DNA from: Rikenellaceae bacterium
Lineage (GTDB): Bacteria; Bacteroidota; Bacteroidia; Bacteroidales; Rikenellaceae
Reading direction: 5' to 3'
NCBI GenBank assembly: GCA_017463585.1
Contig: JAFTOX010000003.1
Coordinates: 310,001 to 374,000, forward strand
Length of the DNA stretch: 64,000 nucleotides
Part shown: piece after piece, positions 61,892 through 64,000 of the stretch
How positions within the stretch are numbered: position 1 is the stretch's first letter
Layout of the letters: each line of letters starts with the position of its first letter
Program-made: the position numbers and the translations under genes
The notes under the pieces: generated by a model
The model's database searches: none
What the model was told of the DNA's origin: nothing
Seen by the model: only the letters and a program-made list of their open reading frames with translations

Positions 61892-62365
61892 ATGAAAACG
61901 ACAACCAAACTTTTACTCGCCATTCTGTTTGCGACATTGGCAGTTGGACAAGCGACGGCTGCCGATCAAAACAAGAAAGAACAAAAGCAATCGAAAAAAG
62001 AGTTGAAATTTCTGCTTGACACAGTTGGTAGAGAGACTATAACTATGGACGATGGGACAGTTGTTTACGCTGCTTTTTTCAGAAATAAAGACAAGCACCC
62101 CATAGCCGATTATCGTGCTTGGGCACAATATATGGTGCGATATCCCAAAGGTTGCTCGGCCAAAGGGCAAGTCAAACTGAAATACATTGTCGAGAAGGAC
62201 GGCAGTGTTTCATTCAAGGAGGTGATTTTCTCGGCTGATCCTGCACTGACTGAGGCTGTTAAAGATGTTTTGGACCATTCACCGAGATGGCACCCGGCAG
62301 TCAGCCTCGACGGCAAAGAGTTCTATCGAATAACATTCACATTGAACGTAATGTTCAACTACTAA
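61892..62365 (+). CDS. Exported TonB C-terminal-domain protein
   Basis: A 157-residue protein with a cleavable signal peptide (ATAA near residue 23). A short charged linker (DQNKKEQKQSKKELK) follows, then a TonB C-terminal fold (~60-157: GQVKLKYIVEKDGSVSFKEV, DHSPRWHPAVSLDGKEFYRITF). There is no N-terminal membrane anchor or proline-rich spacer, so it cannot span the periplasm as a classical TonB. Many Bacteroidetes have such short secreted forms; role unknown. Own promoter and terminator; monocistronic. Confidence 0.82.
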   Translation: MKTTTKLLLAILFATLAVGQATAADQNKKEQKQSKKELKFLLDTVGRETITMDDGTVVYAAFFRNKDKHPIADYRAWAQYMVRYPKGCSAKGQVKLKYIVEKDGSVSFKEVIFSADPALTEAVKDVLDHSPRWHPAVSLDGKEFYRITFTLNVMFNY

Positions 62366-62373
62366 TAAGCAAT

Positions 62374-62401
62374 CCGCCCGACCTCAGCAGAAGTCGGGCG
62401 G
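62374..62401. terminator. Hairpin between the TonB-domain gene and the small membrane protein gene
   Basis: Nine-base-pair stem CCGCCCGAC/GTCGGGCGG with a ten-base loop. Flanking T tracts are weak on both strands. Confidence 0.6.
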
Positions 62402-62424
62402 TATTCTGTTCATAGCAGAATGGA

Positions 62425-62601
62425 TTACTTAATCTTGTCGCGCAAGAAGAAGTAGTAAATCAGCAAACCGATCCAACTGCAACTCAGCAGAACAATTGCA
62501 ATCACGATCTTCCACAAAATGCTAATGGTCTTGTGTGCGAACAGATCCCATACACACCAAATGGTCAGAATGACACCAATCCAATAAATAATAGTTGACA
62601 T
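62425..62601 (-). CDS. Small two-helix membrane protein (PLDc_N-like)
   Basis: A 58-residue protein below common length cut-offs. The minus-strand ATG at 62601 begins MSTIIYWIGVILTIWCVWDL and the stop is TAA at 62425-62427. Two hydrophobic helices (~4-22 and ~29-51) and a basic tail (FFLRDKIK) match the small PLDc_N/cardiolipin-synthase N-terminal-like membrane family (pattern WKIVIAIVLLSCSWIGLLIYYF). It lacks any phospholipase domain. Function unknown. It lies 38 bases downstream of the truA stop codon on the same strand, so it may share the truA transcript. Confidence 0.8.
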   Translation of the reverse strand: MSTIIYWIGVILTIWCVWDLFAHKTISILWKIVIAIVLLSCSWIGLLIYYFFLRDKIK

Positions 62602-62639
62602 AGAGTTTAATTATTTAAGGTTAAACAATAGTTTTTCAA

Positions 62640-63398
62640 TCAATTACGTCGTTCGAACACTTCGGGCGGATATTGCACATCGTTCAAAAACAACCCTTGC
62701 GCAGGCGCCGATCCCGACGAACGCGACAGATCGCGTGCAGCAACAATCTCGGCAAAACCCTCAGGAGTCAGCTTACCCATACCGACATCGACCAACGTCC
62801 CGACAATCGCACGCACCATATTACGCAAAAAGCGGTCGGCAGCAATCGTAAATTCCAAAACGCCATCGTCCAACACTCGCCAACGAGCTTCGTAGATGTG
62901 GCAAATATTGGTCGTATTATTCGAATTGAGTTTGGCAAACGAGGTGAAATCCTCAAAATCAAACAACCGCGTTGCTGCCTCGTTCATCGCCTCAACATCC
63001 AACGGCACATAGTACTGCCACGAGTGGGCACGAGTAAATGGATTCTTCTTAGGCTCAATACGATAGCGATACTCGCGGCGCACTGCACCGAAACGTGCGT
63101 GAGCGTCGTCAGCCACCTGCGAAATACTCATCACCGCAATATCGCGCGGCAAAATCGCATTCAAATGATAGGCGAAACTCGCAGTATCGGCAATCGGTTG
63201 TGCAGCGTCGAAATGAGCAACATAATACGACGCGTGAACACCCGTATCGGTGCGTCCGGCACCCACAATCTCGGTCGGGCAGCGCAGAAGGGTAGAGAGT
63301 CCCTGCTCGATGCACTGCTGCACCGAAGGAGCCGACTTCTGACGTTGCCAACCACAATAGGCCGTACCGTCGTAACGCAACTCGATAAAGTATCGCAT
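62640..63398 (-). CDS. truA: tRNA pseudouridine(38-40) synthase
   Basis: Isomerises uridines 38-40 in the anticodon arm. The 252 residues match the family. RYFIELRYDGTAYCGWQRQ starts it, catalytic Asp lies in GAGRTDTGVHA, and FLRNMVRAIVGTLVDVG closes the active site. The ATG at 63398 follows a strong promoter (63436-63467). Divergent from lepB. Confidence 0.96.
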   Translation of the reverse strand: MRYFIELRYDGTAYCGWQRQKSAPSVQQCIEQGLSTLLRCPTEIVGAGRTDTGVHASYYVAHFDAAQPIADTASFAYHLNAILPRDIAVMSISQVADDAHARFGAVRREYRYRIEPKKNPFTRAHSWQYYVPLDVEAMNEAATRLFDFEDFTSFAKLNSNNTTNICHIYEARWRVLDDGVLEFTIAADRFLRNMVRAIVGTLVDVGMGKLTPEGFAEIVAARDLSRSSGSAPAQGLFLNDVQYPPEVFERRN

Positions 63399-63435
63399 AG
63401 CCTTCGAAACCCTATATTACCACATAAATTGCCAA

Positions 63436-63467
63436 CAAATATAATATAAAAAACTAAAACGGTCAAA
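63436..63467 (-). promoter_or_regulatory. Promoter for truA
   Basis: Minus-strand TTTG (63464-63467), 20 bases, TATATTTG (63436-63443). Confidence 0.72.
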
Positions 63468-63496
63468 AAATATTTCATTTTCAGCGACGAAAATTG

Positions 63497-63504
63497 TATC
63501 TTTG
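63497..63504 (+). promoter_or_regulatory. Promoter -7 element for lepB
   Basis: TATCTTTG, predicting a ~75-base leader to the lepB ATG that holds a short open frame (63516-63548). Confidence 0.55.
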
Positions 63505-63585
63505 TCCGTTGGGAGATGCCCGAAATCAAGCTGGGCAAATCGACCTGAAAACAAGCATTTTAACACAAAATTTGAAGTTTCAAAA

Positions 63586-64000
63586 ATGGATAAACTCAAA
63601 AAGATATTCGCCAACCGTTGGGTTAAATTTTCACTCGCTGCCATCATTTACACACTTTGGTTCGTCGTTTGGACCGGAAATCTGTGGTGGTTGCTGGGTC
63701 TGATCGTCATTTTCGACGTCTATATTTCGAAGTTCGTAACGGGTCGATTGAGCCGCATTAACGAACAACTCAAAGAGCGCAGCAAGGCTTATCGAACTGC
63801 CGAGGAGTGGGTGAGTGCGATTATCTTCGCAACGGTCGTGGCATCGGTGATCCATATCTTTGTGTTCCAGATGTATGTGATTCCTTCGTCATCGATGGAG
63901 GGCACGTTGCTCGTGGGTGATTACCTCTACGTGAGCAAGGTTACATACGGACCGCAGATGCCCAATACGCCGATCTCGTTCCCGTTTGTTCATCACACAA
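63586..64000 (+). CDS. lepB: Signal peptidase I (N-terminal part, cut by window edge)
   Basis: Membrane serine protease that removes signal peptides from exported proteins. The first 138 codons are present. Two hydrophobic segments (~14-47) precede a cytoplasmic basic loop, and a third membrane helix (~76-96) leads to the catalytic box YVIPSSSMEGTLLVGDYLYV with Ser103. The catalytic Lys lies beyond the right edge. The two-helix N-terminal extension before the protease core is usual in Bacteroidetes. ATG at 63586. Confidence 0.93.
   Translation, partial: MDKLKKIFANRWVKFSLAAIIYTLWFVVWTGNLWWLLGLIVIFDVYISKFVTGRLSRINEQLKERSKAYRTAEEWVSAIIFATVVASVIHIFVFQMYVIPSSSMEGTLLVGDYLYVSKVTYGPQMPNTPISFPFVHHT

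Noticed and set aside
1..64000. CRISPR array, prophage, integron or complete defence island
   Set aside because: No regularly spaced repeats, phage structural genes, integrase, recombinase or recognisable defence operon seen on either strand.

Overview
The window reads as chromosome of a Bacteroidales bacterium, possibly Rikenellaceae/Alistipes-like; the family assignment is inference from gene content only. Three things support this. Most intergenic regions carry the Bacteroidetes promoter core TAnnTTTG, in several cases with a TTTG/TTG box 19-20 bases upstream. Shine-Dalgarno sequences are scarce. The protein set is typical of the group: FloA/NfeD, Rho with an N-terminal disordered insert, a VorB/KorDABC-type oxidoreductase, a type III (Lys-for-His) SerA, BspA-like and FISUMP lipoproteins, and DUF3109 and DUF1015 proteins. 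No insertion sequence, prophage, integron, CRISPR array or rRNA operon is visible. Most of the window is core chromosome.

Layout. 1-6.2 kb (minus): pheT (cut by the left edge), an EamA-type transporter behind lysA, and a secreted MG2/plug-like protein. 6.4-13.1 kb (plus): lepA, an acyl-CoA ligase and thrA run together, followed by an AT-rich ankyrin gene that looks acquired. 13.2-19.3 kb (minus): a GH3 glucosidase, tRNA-Gly(CCC), then rho with a secreted S1/P1 nuclease and an alpha/beta hydrolase in one transcription unit. 19.4-22 kb (plus): a LuxC-type acyl-CoA reductase, a pRiA4b ORF-3-like protein and miaA. 22-29.5 kb (mostly minus): a C1 peptidase lipoprotein, a BspA-like lipoprotein, tRNA-Leu(TAA) on the plus strand, a hemerythrin-like protein coupled to a LuxR-type regulator, rsmA and recQ. 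29.6-33.9 kb (plus): lptB, aroA, a FISUMP lipoprotein and an HD hydrolase.

33.9-40.7 kb (minus): mtaB, a membrane sensor with no output domain, trkH, a SPOR-like protein, nfeD and floA. 40.9-46.5 kb (plus): a tight five-gene operon of metal ABC permease, LptF/G permease, fmt, nhaC-type antiporter and a secreted endonuclease/phosphatase-fold protein. 46.6-52.7 kb (minus): serC, serA, a DUF1015 gene and a four-subunit 2-oxoacid:ferredoxin oxidoreductase. 52.9-57.9 kb (plus): yicC, gmk, nadD fused to a TPR-like tail, ddl and a DUF3109 gene, then an M23/LysM peptidase. 57.9-64 kb: a YggS-type PLP protein (minus), a C69 dipeptidase with lpdA, a TonB-domain protein, a 58-residue membrane protein missed by length cut-offs (minus), truA (minus), and lepB cut by the right edge.

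No complete new defence or mobile system is evident. The points most worth following are: (1) a hemerythrin protein translationally coupled to a LuxR regulator whose receiver has lost its phospho-acceptor Asp; (2) a DUF1015 protein with a DGHHR motif between serA and a 2-oxoacid oxidoreductase; (3) a 4HB/HAMP sensor without output next to trkH; (4) a four-copy tetranucleotide repeat abutting the start codon of a surface lipoprotein; (5) the NadD-TPR fusion; (6) a predicted leaderless mRNA for the LuxC-type reductase.
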